Assembly (NCBI RefSeq): GCF_037023755.1
Contig: NZ_CP146100.1
Span: forward strand, 5,301,501 to 5,365,500
Origin: Saccharopolyspora sp. SCSIO 74807
Lineage (GTDB): Bacteria > Actinomycetota > Actinomycetes > Mycobacteriales > Pseudonocardiaceae
DNA length: 64,000 nt
Direction: 5' to 3'
Part shown: piece by piece, positions 26,205-36,729 of the stretch
Position numbering within the stretch: the stretch's first letter is position 1
Layout of the letters: each line of letters opens with the position of its first letter
Made by a program: the position numbers and the translations under genes
The notes under the pieces: model-generated
Databases searched by the model: none
Seen by the model: only the letters and a program-made list of their open reading frames with translations
What the model was told of the DNA's origin: nothing

Positions 26205-26335
26205 CTCCGCGCACCTGGAGGTGGGCCGTTGTCGGCACGCACGTGGAGGTGGGCCGGCCAGCGGGGACTACGACCAGGTGGCGGGCGTGTGCTTTCCACG
26301 CACGTGAAGGTGGGCCGGTCTGCTCGCCTCCACGT
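26205..26335 (+). repeat. Short direct repeats in gene-free DNA
   Basis: CACGTGGAGGTGGGCCG or a one-to-two-base variant occurs three times between about 26209 and 26318, spaced irregularly. The surrounding 26071-26529 stretch has no supported gene. It could be a decayed coding repeat or a short intergenic repeat family. Confidence 0.45.
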
Positions 26336-26529
26336 AGCCGTCGGTAGAGAAGGTAAAGCGCGTCTGCCTCTGCCGGTACGACTACGAAACCGGCCGCGGA
26401 CGCGCTATCGAGGTGTCATGGAGCCGTGCTTGCGCAGCGCATCGGCAGTTCTCCTGTGCGCCGGAGGCAGTCGCTGAAGTCTACGAGCGACGGCTGAACC
26501 AGCGGCACCCCGCCTCGCATCATCACCGG

Positions 26530-26982
26530 TCAGCGCAGGAAGCTGCGGCTGGAGAAGTCCTCGTCGTCATCGTCGGCGTGGCGGGGCGGCGAGGACGGCT
26601 CGGCGGCCTCGTCGGGTTCGGCCGGGAACTGGCGGGCGTAGTTGTCGGCCATCGCCGCGATGCTGGCGGTGTCGTCGGGGACCTTCTCCTGCATGAGTCC
26701 GACGACCTGGTCGCCGAGGGTGGATTGCGCCTTGCGGAAGGCGGTCATCAGCTCACCGGCCAAGTGGTTCGGCCGCATCGTGCGCACATCGTCGGTCAGC
26801 TCGATGTTCACCGGGGCTCCGTTGCGGTCCACGGTCACGCGGATCGCGCCGTTGCCCGCCTCACCTCTGTCGGTGATCTTGTCCATCTCCGCGGTCAGGG
26901 CCCGGTACAACTCGGCCTTGGCCTGCACCTGCGCCGCCCATGCGTCGATGCGCTGCCGCATCTCCTCCGGACCCCCGGACAT
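26530..26982 (-). CDS. YbaB/EbfC family nucleoid-associated protein
   Basis: 150 residues from ATG at 26982, preceded by AGGAGGG. A helical N-terminus (EEMRQRIDAWAAQVQAKAEL) leads to the beta region GAIRVTVDRNGAPVNIELTD, then a C-terminal helix and an acidic tail (HADDDDEDFSSR), typical of actinobacterial YbaB-like proteins found beside ESX or WXG-type genes. Divergent from the small helical protein and LysM-BTAD pair with a 114-bp shared promoter region. Confidence 0.8.
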   Translation of the reverse strand: MSGGPEEMRQRIDAWAAQVQAKAELYRALTAEMDKITDRGEAGNGAIRVTVDRNGAPVNIELTDDVRTMRPNHLAGELMTAFRKAQSTLGDQVVGLMQEKVPDDTASIAAMADNYARQFPAEPDEAAEPSSPPRHADDDDEDFSSRSFLR

Positions 26983-27096
26983 CTCTGCACCCTCCTGGCC
27001 ACGAGTTCGCCTGCCACAACCGGAAAACTTGCGACTCGCCGAAGAGGTTACCTCTACGATCACGCGTGTCACCGGCAGTTGCGAGAGCAGGAGGAC

Positions 27097-27356
27097 GTGG
27101 ACGTGACGCAGGGATTCGGCCTGATCACGACCGAGTTGGAGACCCATCGGCGCAACCTCACCGACGTCTCCGAAACCCTGTCGAGCACCGGTGGAGGCGC
27201 CGGCGGGCTCGGTGCCCCGCCCAGCTTCTTCGGGATCATCGGCGAGTTCATCCCCGGCATGCTCCAGCCTCTGGTCGACGAAGCCGGACAGGTCATCAAC
27301 GCCGGCGCCGAATCGGTCCGCGAGACCGCCTCGCCTGGCCCGACCTCCGCGACTGG

Positions 27357-27360
<4 letters not shown>
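27097..27360 (+). CDS. Small helical protein of the YbaB / LysM-BTAD locus
   Basis: 87 residues from GTG at 27097 with AGGAGG six bases upstream (GTG at 27103 possible). The first half is helical (LITTELETHRRNLTDVSETL), the middle Gly-rich (STGGGAGGLG), then a hydrophobic stretch FFGIIGEFIPGMLQPLVDEA. It resembles small WXG100-like or ESX-associated helical proteins in size only. Its stop overlaps the LysM-BTAD start (ATGA), so the two are coupled. Confidence 0.6.
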
Positions 27361-29537
<2,177 letters not shown>

Positions 29538-29972
29538 GCCCTGGGGCGCACGCAGCATCGCCTGGCTGGCCGGCTACCGACGCCTGATCACCCGCTACGA
29601 ACCCTGCCGGCACCTTCGAACTTGCCACACCGTCGCGCAAACTGCTGCAACATAACGAAGGCCAAACAAGCCACATGAGACGCTTTCAAGCGCTAGTTCA
29701 GGGCACGACTGAGCTCCTATGGCACGCTCACTCGACTCCGACCGCATGATCATAATTTCAGTTTATGAATGGGCATACTCGATCTCCGAGATGAAGTCAC
29801 TATCGGCCAGAGCAAGCTGACCTAGTGCTTTAATAAGACAAAAAGGGCGCTGGTTTCGCCTTCCGTACGTCAATCGGCAGGGAGCGCGCCAGCAAGCTCG
29901 TACACACCATAGGCGCCGAGGTGCCGGTACGCCACGAGCCGACTGTCTCTGCGCGCGCGACAAACGGCATGC
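29538..29972. other. Intergenic region before the Nit1C operon end
   Basis: 435 bp with no convincing gene. It separates the convergent LysM-BTAD gene and glycosyltransferase gene. Sequence from about 29690 to 29830 is comparatively AT-rich. I see no strong hairpin. Confidence 0.5.
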
Positions 29973-31049
29973 TCACATCAGGGTTCGGTAGAAGGCGATG
30001 TGCTGTTCGGCTGCTGCCTGCCAGGTGTGTGCTGCTGCTAGGGCTCGACCTGCTTGCTTGCGCTGGGGGGAGTTCTCGTTGATCGCCTGGACGAGTTCGG
30101 TGGCGAAGGTTCGCGGGTTGTCGGCGAATCGCGCGGTTTTGCCGAATATCTCGCGCAAGACCGGGAGGTCTCGCACGACCAACGGGGTGCCGGCGGCCAG
30201 TGCTTCCATCGCGGCCAGGCCAAATCCTTCCTTGGTGGAGGGGAAGGCAAACGCGTCGGCGGAGGCGACCAGTGCGGGTAGCTCGTCGTCTTCGACAGGG
30301 CCGAGCATGACGGGTTCGAGGTCGAGTTCCTGCGCGCGCGCTTCCCAGCGCTGTCGGTAGTCGCGGTAGTCGAACAGGGTCTCGCCGCCGGCGATGACCA
30401 GCGAGAGGTCGGGGTCTTGCGCGCGCAGGTGTGCGTGGGCCTCCAGCAGGTCCAGTGAACCCTTGCGGGGTTCGATTCCGCCGACGGTGAGGACGTAGCG
30501 GCCGAGTTGGTCCTTCCAGCGTCGGCGTTGTGTTTCGGGTGTGGTGGCGAAGCGGGCGTAGGCGACGCCGTTGGGAATGACCTCGGCTTTGATTCCCCAG
30601 CCTTGGGCGAGTTCGTCGGCGACGGCGTGTGAGACACAGATGTGCGCGTGCGGGGTGGTGATGGCGCGTTCGTGGCAGGCCGCGAGTTCGGGTGTAGTGA
30701 AGTGGTCGATGTGGTGTACGGTTCGCACGCAGTTGCCGACGGCGTTGGCGCTGATGCAGTCCTGGGCGTGCACGACGTCGTAGTCGTCGGGTGTGAATGC
30801 GGCGCCGAGCACGTCGATGGAGCGCAGGACGCGCTCGCCGACGGTTTCGGTGGCCGGGCCGTTGGGGAAGGGCACAATCCGCAGCCGCACCGCGGGGTCG
30901 ACAGCCCGGAAGAATTCGGTGTCGCCGCCTCGACCCAGGCTCCAGACGGTCACGTCTTCGCCGGCGCCGGCGAGCGTTTCGGCCAAGGCGAGCGTGTGCA
31001 CGACGCCGCCGCGGGGTTTGGTGGAGTAACTCAGCAGCGCGATCTTCAC
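29973..31049 (-). CDS. MSMEG_0565-type GT4 glycosyltransferase
   Basis: 358 residues. Starts MKIALLSYSTKPRGGVVHTL, with GT-B fold features GGIEPRKGSLDLLEAH near 180 and the nucleotide-sugar site STKEGFGLAAMEALAAGTPL near 280 (E-x7-E). It is the last gene of the Nit1C operon and overlaps the upstream nitrilase-like gene by ATGA. In related clusters this glycosyltransferase is a constant member, but its acceptor is not known. Confidence 0.88.
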   Translation of the reverse strand: MKIALLSYSTKPRGGVVHTLALAETLAGAGEDVTVWSLGRGGDTEFFRAVDPAVRLRIVPFPNGPATETVGERVLRSIDVLGAAFTPDDYDVVHAQDCISANAVGNCVRTVHHIDHFTTPELAACHERAITTPHAHICVSHAVADELAQGWGIKAEVIPNGVAYARFATTPETQRRRWKDQLGRYVLTVGGIEPRKGSLDLLEAHAHLRAQDPDLSLVIAGGETLFDYRDYRQRWEARAQELDLEPVMLGPVEDDELPALVASADAFAFPSTKEGFGLAAMEALAAGTPLVVRDLPVLREIFGKTARFADNPRTFATELVQAINENSPQRKQAGRALAAAHTWQAAAEQHIAFYRTLM

Positions 31050-31882
31050 TCTGCGCCCCCTCGATAGGCAAACGGTCGGCGCTCGTCGAGGTGCCGCAGT
31101 ACCCGTCGTGCGCGGTCGATCTCGGCGCTCACATCGACTTCAGCGACGGCGAGGCCGGCTTTCGACCAGGTGCGGGCCAGGATCTCGCCGCCTGGCCCGA
31201 CGACCTTGGCCTGGCCGAGGAAGCGCATGCCGCCCAGCGATCCGGTTTGGTTGGACGAGGCGAGCACGACCTGGTTCTCGGCGGCTCGGGTTTGGTCGTA
31301 GAGGTCGAAGAGTTTGGCCTGGCGGTCCTGGGCCATTCGGGGAGCACGGTTGGTGATGCTCGTCGGCCACGCCGACAGGCACGACAGGATTTCCGTCCCG
31401 TCGAGGGCCAGTGACCGCGCCGATTCGGGAAAGGTTTTGTCGTAGTCGATGAGCATGCCCAGCCGGCCGATCGGGGTGTCGAAGCCGTCGAACGACTCTC
31501 CCGGTGAGTAGGCGGCGACCTCGCCGGCGGGCAGGTGGACCTTGCGGTGCCTGCCGAGCACGCCGTCACCGGTGACGCACACCGCGGCATTGTAGCGGGC
31601 GTCGCCGCCGTCCTCGCTGTAGCCGACGCACACGATCATCTCGGCGGCCAGCGCGGCGACCTGCGCGATCACCGGGTCATCCGGGCTGAGCGCGGGGGGC
31701 AGGGCGGTGGGGTCAGGGTGGCGCAGGTCTGCCAGATAGCCGCCGAGAGCGGCGTCGGGCAGCACCAACAGCCGGGCTTCAGCTCGGCGGGCGTCATCGA
31801 TGATCTTGGCGATGCGGGACAGGTCGAAATCCAGGTCGCGCCCGAAGTGGGCGGAGGCCGCGGCAATGCGTACTGTGCTCAT
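31046..31882 (-). CDS. Nitrilase-superfamily protein lacking catalytic Cys and Glu
   Basis: 278 residues, normal for the carbon-nitrogen hydrolase fold. The Lys of the triad is present (RHRKVHLP near 125). The expected catalytic Cys is Asp (GMLIDYDKTFPES near 158), and the first Glu is Asp (LVLPDAALGGYL near 40). A neighbouring intact paralogue has LPEACLGGYL and LICYDKAFPE at the same places. This copy is therefore predicted to be catalytically dead and may be a regulatory or oligomerisation partner of the active one. ATGA overlaps at both ends keep it in the operon. Confidence 0.85.
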   Translation of the reverse strand: MSTVRIAAASAHFGRDLDFDLSRIAKIIDDARRAEARLLVLPDAALGGYLADLRHPDPTALPPALSPDDPVIAQVAALAAEMIVCVGYSEDGGDARYNAAVCVTGDGVLGRHRKVHLPAGEVAAYSPGESFDGFDTPIGRLGMLIDYDKTFPESARSLALDGTEILSCLSAWPTSITNRAPRMAQDRQAKLFDLYDQTRAAENQVVLASSNQTGSLGGMRFLGQAKVVGPGGEILARTWSKAGLAVAEVDVSAEIDRARRVLRHLDERRPFAYRGGAE

Positions 31883-32721
31883 GTGATGCGCATTTCTGCT
31901 GGGTAGGTGTCGGGTCGCCGGTCGCGGAGGTGGCCCATGTGCTTGCGCGCGGTTTCGAGGGCGCGACTGACGTCGATGTCGGCGACCGCCATTCCGGCGT
32001 CGACTCCGGTGTCAGCGAGCACGTCGCCGCCCGGCTCGACGACCTTGGCGCTGGCGACGAAGCGTAGCGAACCGAAGGTTCCGGCCTGGTTCGCCGATAG
32101 CCACACCACCTGGTTCTCCAGGGCTCGGGCCCGGTCGAACAGGTCGAAGCGCCGTTTCCATCTGTCCTCGGCAAGGTCGGCGGCGGCGTTGGTGCGCGAG
32201 CCCGGCCACGCCGACACGCACACGCCGATCTCGGCGCCGTCCAGGGCAAGGGCGCGGGCCGCCTCGGGGAAAGCTTTGTCGTAGCAGATCAGCATGCCCA
32301 GCCGACCCACTGGCGTGTCGAAGGCTCGGAAGGTCTCGCCGGAGTCGTAGCTGGCGTTCTCGCTCAGAGGCTGGTGCACCTTGCGGTGGTTGCCGAGCAC
32401 ACCGTCACCGCTGACGCACACCGCGCTGTTGTATCGGCGCTCACCGTCCTGCTCGCAATACCCGGCGATGACCGTCATGTCCCCGGCGAGCGTGGACAGC
32501 CGACGGATCGCGGCTCCGTCCAGCTCCAGCGCGGACGGGCCGGGGTCGTCGGTGCCGCCGTCAAGGGTGAGCAGGTAGCCCCCGAGGCACGCTTCGGGCA
32601 GGGCAAGCAATTCGACGCCGGCGGAGCGGGCCTTGTCGATGAGTTTCTCGACGAGGACGAAGTCGTGCTCCAGGTCGCGGCCGAACTCGGCGGCGACGGC
32701 GGCCATGCGCATCGTGGTCAT
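31879..32721 (-). CDS. Nitrilase-superfamily hydrolase (Nit1C nitrilase), catalytically intact
   Basis: 280 residues from ATG at 32721, which overlaps the preceding stop as ATGA. The triad is complete: Glu in LLALPEACLGGYL near 43, Lys in GNHRKVHQPL near 123 and Cys in GMLICYDKAFPEAAR near 155. The fold hydrolyses nitriles or amides. Nit1C clusters are linked to nitrogen assimilation from cyanide-derived compounds in Pseudomonas, but the substrate of this enzyme cannot be read from sequence. Confidence 0.85.
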   Translation of the reverse strand: MTTMRMAAVAAEFGRDLEHDFVLVEKLIDKARSAGVELLALPEACLGGYLLTLDGGTDDPGPSALELDGAAIRRLSTLAGDMTVIAGYCEQDGERRYNSAVCVSGDGVLGNHRKVHQPLSENASYDSGETFRAFDTPVGRLGMLICYDKAFPEAARALALDGAEIGVCVSAWPGSRTNAAADLAEDRWKRRFDLFDRARALENQVVWLSANQAGTFGSLRFVASAKVVEPGGDVLADTGVDAGMAVADIDVSRALETARKHMGHLRDRRPDTYPAEMRIT

Positions 32722-34160
32722 GCGTTCCCCAATCCGGTCACTGTCGCGGTGACCGCGTCGGTCAGTTCTCCGTCCGGCCAGCGCAGCCTGATTCCCGACC
32801 CGGGTACGAGCCGACCGCACTCGGCACTGGTGGCCGGACCCGCCGGTGGCGGGTCGGTGCCCGGTTCGTCGGCGGTGAGCATCGCGAATCCCGGGAAGCA
32901 GGTGAGCCAGTCGCCGACGTTGGCCGCGGCGGGGCGTGGGATGTCGGCGACGTCGAGCACCGCGGCGCAGCCACTGGCTTCGGCGAGCATGCCCAGGGTT
33001 CCGGCGATCCCGGCCATCGAGACGTCCTTGGCCGCGGCGGGCTGTGCCAACGCTGCGGAACCGAGCATGGCGCGCAATTCGGGTGTTCGCCGGTGGCTGG
33101 TCGAATCCCACTGCCGCCCTGGGTAGTTGGGACGCCATCGGCCTCCCAGATCCGCTGTGAGCCGCACTTTGTGACCGGGACGGCCGCCACCACCGGGTAT
33201 CGGTCGCGAGGTGCGGCCGAGGGCGGTGACCGACAGTGCGGCCGGGACGTCGAGTTGTGTGTGCCCGCCGAGAAGCGGGATCCCGCTGTAGGCCTGCGCG
33301 GCGCGGCGCATGCCCGTGAGCACGCGGGTGGCGTGGGAGCTGTTGCGGGCGCCGATCGCGTCGAGCAGGCCGACCGGTTCCGCACCCATCGCCGCGAGGT
33401 CGTTGACGTTGACCAGCACCGAGCACCAGCCCGCCCAGTCCGGGTCGCGCTCGACCATCGAGGGCACGATCGCGTCGCACGCTGCAACCAGATCACTGCC
33501 CGGAATCGGGGCACCGTCATCGCCCACGAATCCGGCACCGCCCAGGTCTCCCGGGAGTCCGGTGGTCAGGAGCGGTCCCAGGGCGGTTTTGGTGGTCTGG
33601 ACGAGGTCCTGCACCCGGTTCACCGGCCAGCGCATCAGCGCGTGCGGGACACCGGCGGTGCGGACCTCGCGTACTCGATGCCAGCCGAGGTGGGCGAACA
33701 GCGGTTCGTTGCGCCGCTGCACGGTGGCTTCGAACCGCAGCACCCCCGCGTTCTCAGCGTGCGCGCAGGCGGCCCGCACCAGAGCCGGCCCGACGCCGCT
33801 GGTACCGCGTGCGGCGCGGCCGACCGCCAGCCGGCCGCCCTGCCACCAGCCGATGTCGGGACCGTCGGTGGCCGGCCCGAGCCGCACCCCGCCGAGCACC
33901 GCACCCTCGGCGGAGCGCGCGACCAGGACGACGGTGCGCGGGTCATCGTCGCGCTCGTCCCGGTCGGTGCCGTTGAACAGGCCCTGCTCCTGCACGAAAA
34001 CCTCGCGCCGCAGTCGCCGGTAGGCGGGCATCGTCGTGGCGTCAGCCGGTTCGATCCGGAACGCCGGGCGCCGGGCCAGGCTCGCGTGGTCGCCGAGCAG
34101 CGACAGGACGTCGGGAACCTGTCCGGCCACCGGGGCGAGGAGCTCCTCGTAGGCGATCAC
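32718..34160 (-). CDS. GNAT acetyltransferase-AIR synthase fusion (MSMEG_0567/Sll0787 family)
   Basis: 480 residues from GTG at 34160. An N-terminal GNAT-like domain of about 170 residues (YRRLRREVFVQEQGLF, then LVRAACAHAENAGVLRFEAT) is joined to a PurM/AIR-synthase-like domain (GDDGAPIPGSD, VLVNVNDLAAMGAEPVGLLD, AKDVSMAGIAGTLGMLAE). In other organisms the two activities can be separate genes of Nit1C. The ATP-binding loop DVSMAGIAGTLG is kept. It is coupled downstream to the nitrilase gene and lies 4 bp after the radical SAM stop. Confidence 0.88.
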   Translation of the reverse strand: MIAYEELLAPVAGQVPDVLSLLGDHASLARRPAFRIEPADATTMPAYRRLRREVFVQEQGLFNGTDRDERDDDPRTVVLVARSAEGAVLGGVRLGPATDGPDIGWWQGGRLAVGRAARGTSGVGPALVRAACAHAENAGVLRFEATVQRRNEPLFAHLGWHRVREVRTAGVPHALMRWPVNRVQDLVQTTKTALGPLLTTGLPGDLGGAGFVGDDGAPIPGSDLVAACDAIVPSMVERDPDWAGWCSVLVNVNDLAAMGAEPVGLLDAIGARNSSHATRVLTGMRRAAQAYSGIPLLGGHTQLDVPAALSVTALGRTSRPIPGGGGRPGHKVRLTADLGGRWRPNYPGRQWDSTSHRRTPELRAMLGSAALAQPAAAKDVSMAGIAGTLGMLAEASGCAAVLDVADIPRPAAANVGDWLTCFPGFAMLTADEPGTDPPPAGPATSAECGRLVPGSGIRLRWPDGELTDAVTATVTGLGNA

Positions 34161-34164
34161 GTCC

Positions 34165-35262
34165 TCACCCGCCCGCCGTCTTCAGGACCGAGCAGGCCCC
34201 GCAGGCCGCGCATCCCGCGCCCTGGTCGGCACCCGACATCCCGGCGTCGCGGAGCAGCCTCGCCACCGCCTCGCTGACGTAGGTCAGCAGCTCTCCGCTG
34301 GGCGCGGCGATCCCGTCGCGGGCGGCGAGGGTTCCCGCCATCGGCCGGAACGGGACGACGAACGGGTAGACCCCGCGCTCGATGAGCCCGGCCGCACCGG
34401 CGATCAGCTCATCGGGGTCTTCACCCAGCCCGACCAGCAGGTAGGTGGAGACCCGATTGTGGCCGAACACCCGCACGGCCTCGTCCCAGGCAGCTTCGTA
34501 CTCAGCCAGGGGCACCTGCGACTTGCCGGGCATCCAGCGCTTCCGCACCTGCTCGTCCAGCGCCTCGACGTGGATGCCGATCGCGGTGGCACCGGCGTCG
34601 CGGAGCTCGGTGATCCAGCGCAGGTCGCCGGGTGGTTCGCACTGGACCTGGATCGGCAGCCCCGGCACGGCCTCCAGCACCGCGCGCACCGATCGCACCA
34701 GGTTGCGCGCGCCCCGGTCGGGCCCGGTGGTGGTGCCCGTGGTCATCACCATCTGCCGCACGCCGTCGAGCCGGACGGCGGCCTCGGCGACCTCGGCCAG
34801 CTGCGCCGGGGTCTTGGCCGCCACCGTCGCACCATCGCGCAAGGACTCCTCGACGGTGCAGAACCGGCAGCGATCGGATTCGGCGTAGCGGATGCAGGTC
34901 TGCACCACCGTCGTGGCGAGCACGTCGGCACCGTGCAGTCGGGCGATCTGCTCGTAGCGGACACCGTCCGCCGTGGTCAGGCCGTAGAACTTCGGCCGGT
35001 GCACCGGCAAGAGCTCGACCCCGGTGTCCTCCTCGCCCAGCCACACCCGGCCGTCGCGCACCGAGTACGGGCTGGCGGGGTTGGTGGGCAGCGCGGCGTT
35101 GGCGCCGTCGACGAGGACGTGCCCGTCGTCGCTGGGGCCCGCGCCCGCCGGCCGCGCCACCTCGGCGTCCAGCCGGATCCCGCGCAGAGCGAGCTCCGCA
35201 CGGGTCGTGATCCGCACGTCCACGGCCGTGCTGTTGGGTGTCCGTTCGGTACCAACGCTCAC
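34165..35262 (-). CDS. Radical SAM protein (MSMEG_0568 family)
   Basis: 365 residues. The cluster-binding cysteines are in CIRYAESDRCRFCTVE near 122, a C-x8-C-x2-C spacing that differs from the usual C-x3-C-x2-C but is seen in this family. VMTTGTTTGPDRG and IGIHVEALDEQV mark the barrel. A C-terminal GCAACGACSVL may hold an auxiliary iron-sulphur cluster. It is a fixed Nit1C member with an unknown substrate, perhaps maturing a cofactor for the nitrilase pathway. Confidence 0.88.
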   Translation of the reverse strand: MSVGTERTPNSTAVDVRITTRAELALRGIRLDAEVARPAGAGPSDDGHVLVDGANAALPTNPASPYSVRDGRVWLGEEDTGVELLPVHRPKFYGLTTADGVRYEQIARLHGADVLATTVVQTCIRYAESDRCRFCTVEESLRDGATVAAKTPAQLAEVAEAAVRLDGVRQMVMTTGTTTGPDRGARNLVRSVRAVLEAVPGLPIQVQCEPPGDLRWITELRDAGATAIGIHVEALDEQVRKRWMPGKSQVPLAEYEAAWDEAVRVFGHNRVSTYLLVGLGEDPDELIAGAAGLIERGVYPFVVPFRPMAGTLAARDGIAAPSGELLTYVSEAVARLLRDAGMSGADQGAGCAACGACSVLKTAGG

Positions 35263-35345
35263 GACACACCTCCACGAGAAAACGTCGGCGCTCGCTGCGA
35301 GGCGGCCTCTCTCCGGGTTCCGCCTCGCAGCGCACGCGGGGAACC

Positions 35346-35867
35346 TCAGAGCTGGTAGGTGGAGTTGATGATCGCGCCCTTGCGGGCGTAGTGGATGATC
35401 GCGTCCTGCACGTCCAGCGGGTGGGTCGGGATGACGCCCTCGATGAGGTCTTCCTCCCGGGCTCCGTGCAGGGACAGGCCGAACCGGCAGCAGTACACCT
35501 TGCCGCCTTCGGCGATAAAGGACTTCAGCTGGTTGTTGATGTTGTGCTCACCGGGGAACGCGGAGTTGCCCGTGGTCGGGAATCCGCGGGTGGCCAGGCA
35601 GTTCAGCGAGCCGGGCCCGTAGAAGTAGACGGCCGACTCGAATCCCTTGCGCAGCGCGCGGGTCGCCTGCAGCACGGCCACGAAGCTCACCGACGACTCG
35701 TGCGCGATGCCGTGCACGAGGGTGAAGTAGGTTTCGCCGTTCTCCGCCTCGTAGTCGGGGAAGACCTTGGTCGACCCGTAGATGCTGGAGCCCTCCGGCA
35801 GCGACGGGTGCGGGATCTCCTCGCGGGACTTCTGCTCGACGTCGGTGAGATCAACGGCCTCGGACAT
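35346..35867 (-). CDS. MSMEG_0572/Sll0783 family nitrogen-starvation response protein
   Basis: 173 residues, close to the family length. Characteristic segments are YGSTKVFPDYEAENGETYFT, ALRKGFESAVYFYGPGSLNC, KVYCCRFGLSLHG and IPTHPLDVQDAI. Cytoplasmic and soluble. The family is known from cyanobacterial nitrogen starvation and as a marker of Nit1C clusters. It is preceded by an 83-bp gap to the radical SAM gene downstream, the longest in the operon. Confidence 0.9.
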   Translation of the reverse strand: MSEAVDLTDVEQKSREEIPHPSLPEGSSIYGSTKVFPDYEAENGETYFTLVHGIAHESSVSFVAVLQATRALRKGFESAVYFYGPGSLNCLATRGFPTTGNSAFPGEHNINNQLKSFIAEGGKVYCCRFGLSLHGAREEDLIEGVIPTHPLDVQDAIIHYARKGAIINSTYQL

Positions 35868-35894
35868 GGTTCGTCTCCTCCGGTTTCGGGGTTG

Positions 35895-36719
35895 TCAGTC
35901 GTAGAGCGCGGCGAAGGTCTCGCGGAACACGAGTTCGCCGAGTTCGCCGTCGCCTGCCGCGGCGCGCATCCGCGCGTACTCGCCGGGGAAGTCGCCCCAC
36001 GGCTGGTCGCTGGCGAAGAGCACCCGGTCGTGACCGATGCCGCGGTGCTCGATCTCCCGAGCAAGCCAGTGCGGGGCGAACCCGATGGCCCAGGAGAGGT
36101 CGGTGTAGACGTGCTTGCCCGCGGTGATCCAGTCGAAGAACCGGGACCCGACGAGCTTGATGTGGCCGCTCATCCCGCCGCCGAAGTGCACCAGGTGCAC
36201 CCGCACCCGGTCGGCGTAGCGGTCGACGAGCGTGCCGACCTGGTCGATGTCCGAGGCCGCGCCCGGCGAGGTGTGCACGTGCACCACCAGGCCGTGGCGT
36301 TCGGCGACGGCGAAGATCTCGTCCAGCTGCGGCAGGCACTCCGGCGCGGTGGGCGAGCCGCCGAGCAGGAAGCTCAGCTTCAGCGCACGAACGCCGCTCT
36401 CCCCCGCCAGGGCCAGCGCTTTCGCGGTCCGCTCGCGGTCCTCCGGCCGGGCCGAGACCCACAGCCCGGCGCGCACCCGGTCGTCGCGCTGCGCGGCTTC
36501 GAGGACGAGTTCGTTGTGGGCGAAGGCGACGTCGGGGTCCGGCACGCCGTAGTTCGGCAGCACCAGGGCCCGTTCGGTGCCCTCCGCGTCGAGGTCGGCC
36601 AGCAGCCCGTCGACCGTGGCTCGAGCCGTGGTGTCGGGGTTGACCGCGGGCCCGCCGTAGAAGGGGTGGGCGGGCAGCGCGCCGAGATGCCGGTGGGCGT
36701 CGAATACCAGTCTGGTCAC
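35895..36719 (-). CDS. Amidohydrolase-superfamily metal-dependent hydrolase
   Basis: 274 residues. FDAHRHLGALPAHP at the N-terminus gives the metal-binding H-x-H, LKLSFLLGGS and VVHVHTSPGAAS supply further ligands, and LFASDQPWGDFPGEYARM near 235 carries the conserved Asp. This is the amidohydrolase_2 type. It lies 10 bp after the flavoprotein gene and 27 bp before MSMEG_0572, inside the operon, so it may process the product of the nitrilase or flavoprotein step. Confidence 0.82.
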   Translation of the reverse strand: MTRLVFDAHRHLGALPAHPFYGGPAVNPDTTARATVDGLLADLDAEGTERALVLPNYGVPDPDVAFAHNELVLEAAQRDDRVRAGLWVSARPEDRERTAKALALAGESGVRALKLSFLLGGSPTAPECLPQLDEIFAVAERHGLVVHVHTSPGAASDIDQVGTLVDRYADRVRVHLVHFGGGMSGHIKLVGSRFFDWITAGKHVYTDLSWAIGFAPHWLAREIEHRGIGHDRVLFASDQPWGDFPGEYARMRAAAGDGELGELVFRETFAALYD

Positions 36720-36729
36720 CGTGGGGTCC

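Noticed and set aside
29763-29963. 66-codon minus strand frame before the glycosyltransferase gene
   Set aside because: Arg/Cys-rich random composition and no start signal; treated as intergenic.
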